From Nanobdellota archaeon (lineage in GTDB: Archaea; Nanobdellota; Nanobdellia; SCGC-AAA011-G17; GW2011-AR17): a DNA stretch of 33,709 bases. Shown one piece after another: positions 17,745 to 26,222 of the stretch. The notes beneath the pieces were generated by a model that saw nothing but the letters and a program-made list of their open reading frames with translations, was not told the origin of the DNA and did no database searches. How positions within the stretch are numbered: the stretch's first letter is position 1; each line of letters opens with the position of its first letter. Location: NCBI GenBank assembly GCA_013329215.1, contig DUKS01000022.1, positions 1-33,709 of the forward strand, given 5' to 3'. The position numbers and the translations under genes were made by a program.

Positions 17745-18167
17745 GTGGCAAAGGATTTTGATGGGATTGTTGCAATTGTATTCAGGCGCGGAAGGCCTGA
17801 CAAGTTTGTTCTTGTGCAAAACAGGAAGACAGGCAATGTTTCTTTCCCTTCCGGCGCAATGCTTGAATCTGAGGATTCTGCAGCAGACGCCATGGCGCGG
17901 GAAGTCAGGGCGCAGACAGGATTAAAGCCTGAAGACTACGAGGCAAAGCAGATTCCGCTCGGCTTTGAGTTTGTTTCTTACAACGGCACGAACGCAGAAA
18001 GGACAAGGCAGGTTGTTTTTCTCGTTGAGACCTTGAACACAATAAGCGCGCCTGAAGATGTTAATTTTAAAATCAGGGTATGGACCACTGCTGACGAGAT
18101 TATCCAAATGCTTGCTGTGAAGGAAGCAAAGCAGCTGTTTGAGAAAGCGATTAAGTTTATCAGATAA
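17745..18167 (+). CDS. Nudix-fold protein with degenerate Nudix box
   Basis: GAMLESEDSAADAMAREVRAQTGL: Nudix-like helix, but the EE pair of REUxEExGU reads AQ, with a one-residue insertion. GTG start. Confidence 0.75.
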   Translation: MAKDFDGIVAIVFRRGRPDKFVLVQNRKTGNVSFPSGAMLESEDSAADAMAREVRAQTGLKPEDYEAKQIPLGFEFVSYNGTNAERTRQVVFLVETLNTISAPEDVNFKIRVWTTADEIIQMLAVKEAKQLFEKAIKFIR

Positions 18168-18243
18168 GGCAATGCCCTAAGCTTTGTTCGCTGCGCCCCC
18201 CTTATTCGGAAGATTTTTAAACCATTGCGCAATCTATAACCTC

Positions 18244-18690
18244 ATGTTTGACTCATTTTTCAATACAGTGCTCGGCCCTTTGATGAAGCTGCCTGAGCCT
18301 TTTCCGATTATTGCAATAAGCTTTCTTATAACCATGGTTACAACGCTTGTTTACAAGTATGCTACTGACCAGGAAGTCATGAAGACGCTGAAAGAGGACA
18401 TGAAGGCGATGCAGGCTGAGATGAAGGGCCTCAAGGACCAGCCTGATAAGCTGATGTCAATGCAGAAGCAGGCAATGGAAAAGAACATGAAGTACATGAT
18501 GAAGAGCTTCAAGCCCATGCTTATTACATTCCTGCCTGTGATTATATTTTTCAGCTGGCTAAACAAGTATTACGCTGCTGTGGGAAAGATAATGTTCACT
18601 GACACTTGGGGCATAAACTGGATATGGCTTTACATCATATCCTCGCTGGTGTTCAGCATGGCAATGAGAAAGATTCTGAAAGTGTATTAA
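18244..18690 (+). CDS. EMC3/TMCO1 (DUF106) family membrane protein, YidC/Oxa1-superfamily insertase homologue
   Basis: TM-coiled-coil-TM-TM layout, location near SecY; ATG 18244 preferred over TTG 18184. Confidence 0.85.
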   Translation: MFDSFFNTVLGPLMKLPEPFPIIAISFLITMVTTLVYKYATDQEVMKTLKEDMKAMQAEMKGLKDQPDKLMSMQKQAMEKNMKYMMKSFKPMLITFLPVIIFFSWLNKYYAAVGKIMFTDTWGINWIWLYIISSLVFSMAMRKILKVY

Positions 18691-19511
18691 AGAGACGTTG
18701 CTTTTGACCTGGCCATATGCCTCTCGTGGTCCACAACTGTCCTCTGCAATATGCATTCCAGAGATTCTGTTTTTAGGTCCCCGATGACTTCTTCGGAATC
18801 GCCTGATGTTATGCTCATTGTAAAATCAGGATTGACAAAGATATACGCCCGTTCGGTGTCTTTGCGCCCTGAACAAAAAGAAAGCCTGAACGGATAATTT
18901 CCCTGCCCTAACCTCTCCTTTAGCTCTTCAAACTCAGCCTGTGCAATTTCCAGGTCGCCGTATGCTTTTGCGCCCAATGACCTTTTTACAACACCGTTAA
19001 GGCCATAAATTCTTGGATGAATTTCATCAGCCAGGTATTGGGCAATGTTTTGGGCATCCCCTATGTTTCTTCTGCTGACTGCTGTTGTAATCTTGACAGG
19101 TATTCCCAGTTCCGTTGCTATGCTGCTTATGTTCCTTACAATCTCAAAATGGCCCTGCCTTCTGGCGATTGAATCATGCAACTGGGCAGTTGAGCCGTGC
19201 AGGGGCAGCCCGAGAATGGACAAATATTCCTGCAATGACGCCAGATACTCCCTGTTAAGGTTTATGCCGTTTGTATCCAATCTTACATTAAAGCCATATG
19301 ATGAGCATTCCCGGACCAGGCCCGGCAAATCATCCCTTAATGTAGGCTCGCCGCCTGTCAGTATTATTGCGGAAAAGCCGGCTGATTTCGCTTCGGTTAA
19401 TAGTTTGGTTTCATATCCTCTTACAATTCTTCTGGTATGGTCCCTGAAGCACATGACACAGCCCATATTGCAGCCTGATTCAACCTTCCAATATAGGTTC
19501 ATGTAAGCCAT
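18687..19511 (-). CDS. Radical SAM protein
   Basis: CNMGCVMC (CX3CX2C), LTGGEPTLRDDL, LDTNGINL; ends 4 nt inside the convergent DUF106 gene. Confidence 0.9.
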   Translation of the reverse strand: MAYMNLYWKVESGCNMGCVMCFRDHTRRIVRGYETKLLTEAKSAGFSAIILTGGEPTLRDDLPGLVRECSSYGFNVRLDTNGINLNREYLASLQEYLSILGLPLHGSTAQLHDSIARRQGHFEIVRNISSIATELGIPVKITTAVSRRNIGDAQNIAQYLADEIHPRIYGLNGVVKRSLGAKAYGDLEIAQAEFEELKERLGQGNYPFRLSFCSGRKDTERAYIFVNPDFTMSITSGDSEEVIGDLKTESLECILQRTVVDHERHMARSKATSL

Positions 19512-19563
19512 AAGGCTGGGAGTTGGTTTAATCTATATAAACATTTGCGTGTTTTCTGTAAGA

Positions 19564-19591
19564 AAGGGCGCGTTTCCACGGCGTCGCCCTT
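19564..19591. repeat. Inverted repeat AAGGGCG-N14-CGCCCTT
   Basis: Perfect 7-bp arms in the radical SAM/L34e divergent intergenic region. Confidence 0.5.
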
Positions 19592-19617
19592 CCTTCCTTG
19601 CGGCGATACGAACCATT

Positions 19618-19767
19618 AGAAAGTTTTCTCGCTGCCACTCGAAAGTTCCTGCTCCTTCGTCGCAGAAACTTTTCTCGCTATAGCCCAAAACTTTCCTCGT
19701 CATGCTCAGAAACCTTTCTCGCTATCGCTCGAAAGTTCCTGCTCCATTGTCGCAGAAACCTTTATAA
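19618..19767 (+). repeat. Tandem ~46-bp promoter repeat array (three units) ending in the L34e TATA box
   Basis: Units begin AGAAAGTTTTCTCGCT..., AGAAACTTTTCTCGCT..., AGAAACCTTTCTCGCT..., then AGAAACCTTTATAAAC. Confidence 0.8.
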
Positions 19768-19813
19768 ACCCCCTCAATCTTCTGCATACAAGTAATTTAC
19801 GAGGTAAATCAAA

Positions 19814-20083
19814 ATGCCAGCACCAAGATTCAGGTCAAGAACATTCAGGAGGGTTTTTGTAAAGCTCCCAGGCGGGACTACAAAGATTCAGTACAGGAAG
19901 AGAAAGCCTGCAAAGGCACACTGCGCAGGATGCGGAGCTTTGCTTCCGGGCGTGCCCAGGGAAAGGCCGTACAAGATGCAGAGAATGCCAAAGACACAGA
20001 AGAGGCCGGAAAGAAAGTTCGGCGGCTTATTCTGCACAAGATGCTCAAGGCTCAGGCTCAAACAGGCCGCAAGGCATCTGTAA
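19814..20083 (+). CDS. rpl34e: 50S ribosomal protein L34e
   Basis: MPAPRFRSRTFRRVFVKLPGG...CAGCGALLPGVPRERPYKM...CTRC. Confidence 0.94.
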   Translation: MPAPRFRSRTFRRVFVKLPGGTTKIQYRKRKPAKAHCAGCGALLPGVPRERPYKMQRMPKTQKRPERKFGGLFCTRCSRLRLKQAARHL

Positions 20084-20100
20084 TATTCCTTTCATCCTTA

Positions 20101-20160
20101 ATGGAATGGAAGAAGCGCAACTGGCGACAGGGCGCGGACGAACATCGAGGAGGAATCTAA
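20101..20160 (+). CDS. Candidate 19-aa mini-ORF MEWKKRNWRQGADEHRGGI upstream of L14e
   Basis: ATG to TAA one nt before the L14e start; contains the GAGGAGG Shine-Dalgarno-like sequence of L14e. Confidence 0.25.
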   Translation: MEWKKRNWRQGADEHRGGI

Positions 20161-20161
20161 A

Positions 20162-20473
20162 ATGATGGACATAGGCAGGGTCTGTATGAAAATTGCAGGC
20201 AGGGATTCTGGCAACGTAGCCATAATTGTTGACAAGATAGACGAGAACTTCGTTGTTGTAAACGGCAATGTAAGAAGGAAAAGATGCAACATAAAGCACC
20301 TTGAGCCGACTGAAAAGCTCGTTGCAATACAGCAGAACGCTTCCACAGAGGAAGTGCATGCTGCAATGAAGGATGCAGGCTTTGAAGTCAAGAGGCACGC
20401 AGAGCCGAAGGCTGAGAAGCCCGCAAAAGCTGAAAAAAAGGCAGAGAAAGCGCCTGTTAAAAAGGTAAAGTAA
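20162..20473 (+). CDS. rpl14e: 50S ribosomal protein L14e with Lys/Ala/Glu-rich tail
   Basis: MMDIGRVCMKIAGRDSGNVAIIVDKIDENFVVVNGNVRRKRCNIKHLEPT. Confidence 0.95.
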   Translation: MMDIGRVCMKIAGRDSGNVAIIVDKIDENFVVVNGNVRRKRCNIKHLEPTEKLVAIQQNASTEEVHAAMKDAGFEVKRHAEPKAEKPAKAEKKAEKAPVKKVK

Positions 20474-20474
20474 G

Positions 20475-20879
20475 ATGGAAGAAGAAGCGCAGCAGAAATA
20501 CCTTGAATACCAGATGCTGAACAACCAGGTCAGGCAGCTTATGCAGGAAATCCAGTCAATGGAGCAGCAGGTGAAAGAGCTTGAAATGCTTGTTGAAGGC
20601 GTTGAAGAGCTGGGCAAGGCAAAGGCAGGCACTGAAATACTCTCGTCGCTCGGCGGCGGCATTTACGTGAAGACAACTCTTACCAATAACAACGAGATAC
20701 TTATCAATTCGGGCGCAAGGATCATGACAACAAAGACACGGGATGAGGCAAAAGCTTTGCTTTCAGAGCAGCTTGAGCAGGTTAAGAAAGTTGTCGCGCA
20801 GATGCAGGCTGACTTCCAGGGCGGAGTGCAGAGGCTTGTGGTGCTTGAGTCAGATCTGAAGAAAGCGCAGAAGAAATGA
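20475..20879 (+). CDS. pfdA: Prefoldin subunit alpha
   Basis: N/C coiled coils around TEILSSLGGGIYVKTTLTNNNEILINSGARIMTTKTRDEA. Confidence 0.92.
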   Translation: MEEEAQQKYLEYQMLNNQVRQLMQEIQSMEQQVKELEMLVEGVEELGKAKAGTEILSSLGGGIYVKTTLTNNNEILINSGARIMTTKTRDEAKALLSEQLEQVKKVVAQMQADFQGGVQRLVVLESDLKKAQKK

Positions 20880-20943
20880 GGCTCAGAAGTAATTATAGCA
20901 GGTAGGCGGTAGTTATAATAAAGAGCAGTGGGGGGCAAATAAA

Positions 20944-21309
20944 ATGGCAAGATACGAAAAAGTAAGCAAAGATGAGACAATAGCAGATATTTGGAGGAGG
21001 AGGGTTAATCCAGAATCTCCAGGAGGGCCATGCCTGGAGCTTGAAGGCATTTGCAGGGGAGTAATAAGCACGCCTTTAGCGGAGGACCACCGCCATGCCA
21101 ACTATAGATACGAAGGAGTTCTCCAAAGGCCGAATGGCGAATTTATTGGATTTTGGGGAATAGGGTATTCGCTTGAAGGCGCAATAGCAAAAGCCAGCTC
21201 TGAAACAGCAATGCCTGTAACAATGCAGGTATGTTTCTCAGGGGAATTACTTTCAGTGCAGGGCTTGAAGTTAGGCAATATAAAATCCTATAACTATCAA
21301 GAAGAATAA
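20944..21309 (+). CDS. Hypothetical protein, 121 aa (partner of the nucleotidyltransferase)
   Basis: ORF two nt upstream of the next gene; contains VQGLKLGNIKSYNY. Confidence 0.65.
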   Translation: MARYEKVSKDETIADIWRRRVNPESPGGPCLELEGICRGVISTPLAEDHRHANYRYEGVLQRPNGEFIGFWGIGYSLEGAIAKASSETAMPVTMQVCFSGELLSVQGLKLGNIKSYNYQEE

Positions 21310-21311
21310 AA

Positions 21312-22211
21312 ATGGCAAAATTCACTGAAAACATTTTAATGAAGAACATTGCAATACTTCAAAGGCTTGCAAAAGGCAATGCAACTCTTGAAGAGCTTGC
21401 GGCAGAAGCAAAATGCACAGTCGGCGACTTGAGAGGGCCCTTACAGCTCCTTTGGGAGCAGAGGCTTGTGGCAGCAGATGATAGAAAATGTTATCTTATT
21501 TCTGCAAAAAAAGTTGAGGAAATACTAGCAATAGTTGCGCCATGGGCTTCTTATTTCAACGCCTCTTTTTATGAGATTGCAAAAGATACTGCAAGGATAA
21601 TAATTGAGAAGTCATGGGAAGAGGCTGAAGTGGAAGGAGTAATGCTTTTCGGCTCAACATTGAGAAGTAAAACTCCTAATGATATTGATTTGCTTGTTCT
21701 GCATTCGGGTTTGAGGCTAAAAGCTTATTCGCCTTATGAAAAGCCTGTGTTTGACAAGCCGGCCGGAACAGGCAATGGAAGGGACGCGGCGGCAGAAATT
21801 TTATTTAGGCTTGGATATAAAGAGACAGTTCTTGACAGAGTAGATGATGCAATAAAAAGAAGGATAGAGCCTCTTGGCCTAAACAGCCGCGATGGGCTTA
21901 ACAGCCTTTTTGATATCCAGGTAATGCACGCAGCGCTTCTTGGCGATACTAGAACAATAGAAGTTTTCGCAAGAAGATATGCCGTCTGGGGTTCTGAAGA
22001 AGAGAGACAGGTTGATTATCAACGTTGTTATCGTTCTGAGCTGGGAAAAGTTGCGGCTCAGAGGCGGGAAACAATCCAAAGCTGCAGGGACCCTACATTC
22101 TGGCGCACTATCCTTGCAAAAGGGAGGATTTACGATCCCGCTAAGCATGATTTTACAATACCAATAGAAGAGAAGTACTCTGGAGCATTGGCTTTGTTCC
22201 CTTCAGGGTAA
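21312..22211 (+). CDS. N-terminal helical/wHTH-like domain fused to a minimal nucleotidyltransferase domain
   Basis: [27 protein letters not shown] (GS-x9-DxD NTase signature). Confidence 0.75.
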   Translation: MAKFTENILMKNIAILQRLAKGNATLEELAAEAKCTVGDLRGPLQLLWEQRLVAADDRKCYLISAKKVEEILAIVAPWASYFNASFYEIAKDTARIIIEKSWEEAEVEGVMLFGSTLRSKTPNDIDLLVLHSGLRLKAYSPYEKPVFDKPAGTGNGRDAAAEILFRLGYKETVLDRVDDAIKRRIEPLGLNSRDGLNSLFDIQVMHAALLGDTRTIEVFARRYAVWGSEEERQVDYQRCYRSELGKVAAQRRETIQSCRDPTFWRTILAKGRIYDPAKHDFTIPIEEKYSGALALFPSG

Positions 22212-22222
22212 GGAGGAAGAAA

Positions 22223-22771
22223 ATGAAAGCAATATACATCTTTTTGGTTTTCGCTTTGGTTGCGTTAAGCGGATGTGCAAAGAATAACATTACAGGGGAG
22301 GATACAATGGACACTAAAATAATGCTTGAAACGAGCATGGGAAACATTAAGATACAATTGTTTGATGACAAGGTTCCTGTTACTGCAGGAAACTTCAAGA
22401 AGCTGGTTGAAGACGGCTATTACAACGGAATCATATTCCACCGTGTGATTGACGGCTTTATGATACAGGGTGGGGATCCGACAGGCACTGGAATGGGCGG
22501 GCCTGGATATGCAATAAACGACGAGTTTAATCCATCTTTAACACATTCAAAAGCAGGCATCCTGTCAATGGCAAATTCAGGCCCAAACACAGGCGGCTCG
22601 CAGTTCTTCATAACACTTGCAGCAACCCCGTGGCTTGACGGAAAGCATGCAATATTCGGTGAAGTGATTGAAGGAATGGATGTTCTTTCTGCAATCGGAA
22701 AGGTTCCGGTTGGAGCGCAGGACAGGCCGCGTACGGATGTTGTGATAAAGAAAGCGTATGTTGTGAAGTGA
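22223..22771 (+). CDS. Cyclophilin-type peptidyl-prolyl isomerase with lipoprotein signal peptide
   Basis: [18 protein letters not shown] lipobox; [52 protein letters not shown]. Confidence 0.95.
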   Translation: MKAIYIFLVFALVALSGCAKNNITGEDTMDTKIMLETSMGNIKIQLFDDKVPVTAGNFKKLVEDGYYNGIIFHRVIDGFMIQGGDPTGTGMGGPGYAINDEFNPSLTHSKAGILSMANSGPNTGGSQFFITLAATPWLDGKHAIFGEVIEGMDVLSAIGKVPVGAQDRPRTDVVIKKAYVVK

Positions 22772-22784
22772 AGGGGTAAACAAA

Positions 22785-23261
22785 ATGGTATATGAATGCA
22801 GTGAAAGGATGGAAACAGACTTGCAAAAGAAAGCAGTAAAGAAAGGATTATTCCAGATAGTGCAGGCAGTTGCGAGAGAATTGGGGGATTATACAACTGA
22901 TAGTATGATACTTCCCGGTACTAATGTTCCATCTCTTTGTACGGGATATTTTTTAATAAAAGCAGGGTTGAGGGCAGCTGTAGGATACAGGCAGCTCTAT
23001 GACAATAAATACGGGATTCTGGGGCATGTTAGTACGCATGTTTCTATAAATGTAAATGGCAAGGAAATGTTCCATGCATCAATAGACCAATCATCTATAG
23101 AACAGTATGTGCAAACATATGAACCCGGCGATTGGGAAAAACAGCTTCGGGGATTCTATGAGCAGGCGCTGCACATGAAATCTGCGAGAAAGGCAAGAAC
23201 AGAAGGTATAAGGCAGAGGATAAGGGCTGCAGGAAACAGAAGAAGCGCGAGCATCTGGTAA
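22785..23261 (+). CDS. Hypothetical protein, 158 aa, possible transglutaminase/papain-like fold
   Basis: C-TGYFLIKAGLRAAVGYRQL...HVSINVNGKEMFHASID: Cys-His-Asp order. Confidence 0.5.
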   Translation: MVYECSERMETDLQKKAVKKGLFQIVQAVARELGDYTTDSMILPGTNVPSLCTGYFLIKAGLRAAVGYRQLYDNKYGILGHVSTHVSINVNGKEMFHASIDQSSIEQYVQTYEPGDWEKQLRGFYEQALHMKSARKARTEGIRQRIRAAGNRRSASIW

Positions 23262-23263
23262 TC

Positions 23264-23428
23264 TTATTTATTCATCCGCTTTGACAAATACGCGCAGACT
23301 GCGGCTGCCCCCAGGAATATCCATGTGAGAAGCATGCTCTTGCGTGCCATTAGGTTATAGAACCACATTATCAGAAATACAAGCCCGATAGTCGCGAATC
23401 CCATTGAAGCTGCTTTCTTTTTGTTCAT
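23264..23428 (-). CDS. Small (54 aa) predicted two-TM membrane protein, absent from the ORF track
   Basis: MNKKKAASMGFATIGLVFLIMWFYNLMARKSMLLTWIFLGAAAVCAYLSKRMNK. Confidence 0.55.
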   Translation of the reverse strand: MNKKKAASMGFATIGLVFLIMWFYNLMARKSMLLTWIFLGAAAVCAYLSKRMNK

Positions 23429-23535
23429 GAGATTATAAAAGATAATTTGTGTTTAATAAGATTGCTATATGCAAAATCTGAAGAAAGACAAGATATTTAA
23501 ACTTAAACGGCATACATAAACAAAGGGATGATAAA

Positions 23536-23700
23536 ATGAGAATATCTAATGAACAAAGAGAGGATCTTTTGAATGAAAAGAGGAGATTTGAAAGTGTCCT
23601 GCGGCAGGGTGACCGTAAGGTCAGGGGTGCCATGAAAGCCATAGAGGATTCCAGCAGGGAATTTGACAGGATTATGCTGAGAATAAGAAAAGCGCTTTAA
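23536..23700 (+). CDS. Small (54 aa) charged helical protein, absent from the ORF track
   Basis: MRISNEQREDLLNEKRRFESVLRQGDRKVRGAMKAIEDSSREFDRIMLRIRKAL; TATA-like AGATATTTAAAC upstream (~23490-23500). Confidence 0.55.
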   Translation: MRISNEQREDLLNEKRRFESVLRQGDRKVRGAMKAIEDSSREFDRIMLRIRKAL

Positions 23701-23764
23701 GAACAAATCCTAATTCTCCGCAACAGCAAACATTATAAGCATCGCAGTTCTAACTTTCTCATAT

Positions 23765-25306
23765 ATGGAGCCCAATGAAATAGTCGCGTATTACTCCAGA
23801 AGGGACATACAGCGCGCGATATGGGAAACTGCAAAAGACAGGGAAATGGCTGTAAGGATTGGAGAGTCTTTTGCAAAAAGGCCCGACACTTTAGAGCTTC
23901 CGGGCGATGTTGCAGACTGGGCAAGGAACGGCGCAACCTCTTTTCACATTTCAGAGGAAAGGTGGTCAAACCCGCTGGACCTGAAGACAGGGCTTACCAA
24001 GAAGCAGCTTGACGAGCTCAGGATAGGCTGGGACCTGATCATTGATATTGACACCCCGTTTTGGGATTATGCAAAGCAGACTGCATATTATGTTGTTGAG
24101 GCGCTGAAATTCCACAATGTAACCTGCATTGGGGTGAAGTTCAGCGGCAACAAGGGATTTCACATTTCTGTGCCGTTTGAGGCGTTTCCTGATGAGGTAA
24201 ACGGGATACATATAAAGGATTGGTTTCCTGAATGTCCTAAATTTATAATTGAACATCTAAAGAATATGGTTAAGCCCTATCTCCTTGACAAAATGCTTAA
24301 AGATCCGGATATAATAATGAAAGCAACTGAAAAAGGAATTGTATTCTCTCAAGAGAAACTAACAAACCAAATAGACAATAAGAATGAGAGTAGGGGATTT
24401 GGCGGCATTGTTGATAGATATCATGCTGGGACTAATGTTCTTAATAATTCTGGAAGAAACTATCTTAATACGACACTTTCTGATATTGATCCATTTAAGA
24501 TATTAGAATTAGATATGGTGCTGATTTCAAGCAGGCACATGTTCCGCGCCCCTTACTCATTGCATGAAAAAGCAGGATTGGTCTCACTGCCAATAAATCC
24601 CGATGAAATACTGGATTTTGACAAGGCAAGGGCAAAGCCGTTTGCAGTAAAGCCCCTGCTAAAATTCATTGACAGGGAAGCTGCAAAAAAGAATGAGGCT
24701 GCGACACTTATCATACAGGCGTTTGACTGGGACAAGAAGGCAAAACGTGAAGGAAAGCAGGAAGACAAGCTGAAAATAACATCTGAGCAGAAAAAGGCGG
24801 CTGGCATTAATGATGAAAAGGTTGTTGTTAAGGAAGAAGCGTTCCCGCCATGCATGAAAAAGATTCTTGAAGGAAATATGGAAGACGGAAAAAAGCGCGC
24901 ATTATTCCTGTTATTGAAGTTCCTGATGTATGCAGGCTGGTCCTGGCCTGACATAGAAGAAAGGCTGAACAAGTGGAACAAAACGAATCCTGAGCCGATA
25001 CGCGAGAATTACCTTGCAGAGCAGATTTCGTGGCACAAGAAGCAGAAAACAGTTGTTCTGCCCCCGAACTGCGATAAGGCAGAGTATTATAAGGACCTGA
25101 AGTTCTGCTCTCCCATGCCCTTGTGCAGCAGAATACACAATCCTGTGAACTATGCAAAGATAATGGCAAAACGGCAGATTGAGATAGCTGCAAACCAGAA
25201 AGTGGAGCAGGAAAAGGCGGAGAGGCGCGCCAGCAGGATGAAAAAAGAGAATGCGCCCAGAAAGAAAGCACCAGCGCAGAAAACAGACGCTAAAAAATCA
25301 GAATAG
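23765..25306 (+). CDS. priS: Fused DNA primase: PriS catalytic domain plus PriL-type C-terminal Fe-S domain
   Basis: WDLIIDIDTPFWDYAKQ..., GVKFSGNKGFHISVPFEAFP, SSRHMFRAPYSLHEKAGLVSLPI; then four spaced Cys (FPPC, PPNC, LKFC, PLC) of PriL-CTD type. Confidence 0.88.
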   Translation: MEPNEIVAYYSRRDIQRAIWETAKDREMAVRIGESFAKRPDTLELPGDVADWARNGATSFHISEERWSNPLDLKTGLTKKQLDELRIGWDLIIDIDTPFWDYAKQTAYYVVEALKFHNVTCIGVKFSGNKGFHISVPFEAFPDEVNGIHIKDWFPECPKFIIEHLKNMVKPYLLDKMLKDPDIIMKATEKGIVFSQEKLTNQIDNKNESRGFGGIVDRYHAGTNVLNNSGRNYLNTTLSDIDPFKILELDMVLISSRHMFRAPYSLHEKAGLVSLPINPDEILDFDKARAKPFAVKPLLKFIDREAAKKNEAATLIIQAFDWDKKAKREGKQEDKLKITSEQKKAAGINDEKVVVKEEAFPPCMKKILEGNMEDGKKRALFLLLKFLMYAGWSWPDIEERLNKWNKTNPEPIRENYLAEQISWHKKQKTVVLPPNCDKAEYYKDLKFCSPMPLCSRIHNPVNYAKIMAKRQIEIAANQKVEQEKAERRASRMKKENAPRKKAPAQKTDAKKSE

Positions 25307-25314
25307 CCAGAGCC

Positions 25315-26166
25315 TTATACCTTTAGGATTATACTGCCTGCAATTATTATTACGACTGCAATTATCTTTTGCCACATATGTTCTCTTTCTTTCATAAATA
25401 TTACTCCCCCTATCACAGTCAATAGCATTGTAAGCTGCAATAGCGGATAAACTATCGTAACATCTGCCAATGTGAATGCCTTCAGCGTAAAATAATAAGC
25501 TGTTAGGGCCAAGGCTATTCCGGCTAAAGCAGACTTCCATTTGGTTTTTAACAAATGCCTGACATGTTGCGTTCTTTTGGATAGGAAGAATAACAAAATT
25601 ATGCTTGGAAAGAAATACACCAGAAAGCCGTAAGTCTCCAAATTGAACCAATTTAGCGCGGCTTTGTCTGCGATAGACACCAATGCGCTAAGCAAGGCTG
25701 CAAAAAATGTCCATTTAACGCCTTTGTCAGAAAGCCTGCCGAAACGCCTTTCCGGATGATAAATCAATAAGGTTATTCCTAAAAAGATTACTATCGTGCC
25801 GATTATGCGGCCTGCCGAGACAGCCTCCCTTAAAAAAAGGATGCCTAATATCAATGTGATAATTGTTTTTGACTGGCTCAATGGCTCACGTATAGAGACA
25901 TCTGTTGTTTTATAAGAGATTAAGCTTGAAACAGCAATGATTGTCCAAAGTATGGATGCAATGCCCAATACAATCCATGCCATCGGCTCTTTTGGCAGGC
26001 TGAAACTCTTTAATGCCAAAAGAAAAAATATTACTGCTGATACTATGTTTGTTATTAATGCGAATGCATAAGGCTCTGTCTCTTTTAAGACATATTTATG
26101 TATCAGCTTGCTTCCTGTGCCTGCAATGATTGCAAGCGCCACAAACAAAAGCATGTTATCCAGCAT
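25315..26166 (-). CDS. EamA/DMT-superfamily transporter
   Basis: About 10 TM segments in two halves, PLSQSKTIITLILGILFLRE, VIFMKERE. Confidence 0.85.
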   Translation of the reverse strand: MLDNMLLFVALAIIAGTGSKLIHKYVLKETEPYAFALITNIVSAVIFFLLALKSFSLPKEPMAWIVLGIASILWTIIAVSSLISYKTTDVSIREPLSQSKTIITLILGILFLREAVSAGRIIGTIVIFLGITLLIYHPERRFGRLSDKGVKWTFFAALLSALVSIADKAALNWFNLETYGFLVYFFPSIILLFFLSKRTQHVRHLLKTKWKSALAGIALALTAYYFTLKAFTLADVTIVYPLLQLTMLLTVIGGVIFMKEREHMWQKIIAVVIIIAGSIILKV

Positions 26167-26222
26167 GATATTCTATCAGTTTCCTGCTGTTTTAATACCT
26201 TTCTAAAAAGAAATGAAAGCCA

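Noticed and set aside
19618-19767. Possible CRISPR array
   Set aside because: Repeats are adjacent and degenerate with no unique spacers, and run into a TATA box; no cas genes in the window.
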